This document shows, piece by piece, positions 63,860-64,000 of a stretch of 64,000 bases of DNA. Below the pieces are notes generated by a model, which saw only the letters and a list, made by a program, of their open reading frames with translations, searched no databases and was not told the DNA's origin. The DNA comes from Pseudomonas moraviensis (GTDB lineage Bacteria > Pseudomonadota > Gammaproteobacteria > Pseudomonadales > Pseudomonadaceae). Numbering within the stretch: position 1 is the stretch's first letter; every line of letters starts with the position of its first letter. The stretch lies in NCBI RefSeq assembly GCF_900105805.1, contig NZ_LT629788.1, positions 1,550,001 through 1,614,000 of the forward strand, read 5' to 3'. The position numbers and the translations under genes were made by a program.

Positions 63860-64000
63860 CCCTCTCCCAGAGGGAGAGGGGACCGATTCGGGGAGATTGA
63901 AGAGATACACCGACTTGAACGAGCGGCACTGAATCCATAGTCGGCTATTTTTCCAGGTCGATGATGACTGAAGACAACACAAATCGGCTCCCTCTCCTCG
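63848..64000. repeat. Dispersed repeat element (partial) after aprF
   Basis: Begins ccctcaccctaaccctctcc and folds back through ccctctccc (63860-63868) and gggagaggg (63872-63880). It then shows caggtcgatgatgactgaag and runs off the window in a C-rich arm. The C-rich arm and the caggtcgatga core match the tandem block at 2331-2720, so they are one family. The hairpin just after the aprF stop may serve as a transcript end. Confidence 0.8.

Overview
The window looks like a chromosomal segment of a Pseudomonas fluorescens-group bacterium. This rests on four things: a complete mtl mannitol/arabitol cluster, a serralysin locus (aprA-aprI-aprDEF), a mexEF-oprN efflux operon, and several copies of the palindromic intergenic elements typical of fluorescent pseudomonads. 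GC-rich coding sequence runs throughout. I found no insertion sequence, tRNA, rRNA, CRISPR array or prophage.

Layout. 1-9951 (minus strand): mtlR, mtlE, mtlF, mtlG, mtlK, mtlD, mtlY and the truncated mtlZ, broken up by palindromic repeats and a 390-bp tandem-repeat block. 10030-16334 (minus): an accessory group of a PI-PLC-like phosphodiesterase, a GT4 glycosyltransferase and a 1307-residue toxin-like protein ending in a putative zinc-peptidase site. 16496-26867: a dense signalling region with a CHASE3/GAF hybrid kinase carrying three receivers, CheR, CheB, a receiver-kinase, two single-domain receivers, and facing it a KaiC-like ATPase coupled to a second kinase. 27000-31521: a TPR protein and an AaeB-like FUSC/DUF1656/HlyD exporter. 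31663-37541: mexEF-oprN. 37814-43652: two zinc-ribbon membrane proteins, two LysR regulators, an EamA transporter, an SDR and a quinone-reductase-like enzyme. 44202-47118: an unrecognised 488-residue protein followed by a MocR-type regulator. 47227-52699: pgm, a pirin, a UvrD-like helicase and a DUF1652 protein. 52944-56734: an amine or polyamine utilisation set (unusual AraC regulator, FAD oxidase, cupin, PotF-like binding protein). 57198-63859: alkaline protease, its inhibitor and its type I secretion system.

How the parts work together. The mtl genes import polyols by an ABC transporter (MtlEFGK), oxidise them (MtlD) and phosphorylate the ketose products (MtlY, MtlZ) under MtlR. The apr genes make, protect against and export one protease. 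The signalling region has CheR and CheB but no CheA, CheW or chemoreceptor; a Glu/Gln-rich coil in the hybrid kinase is a possible methylation target. The most novel signals are the toxin-like gene, whose Shine-Dalgarno and start codon lie inside a long predicted leader hairpin (with a shorter similar hairpin before the neighbouring phosphodiesterase gene), and the KaiC module with its pseudo-receiver kinase and altered phosphosite residues.

All functional calls come from reading motifs and gene order by eye; no database search or folding calculation was run.
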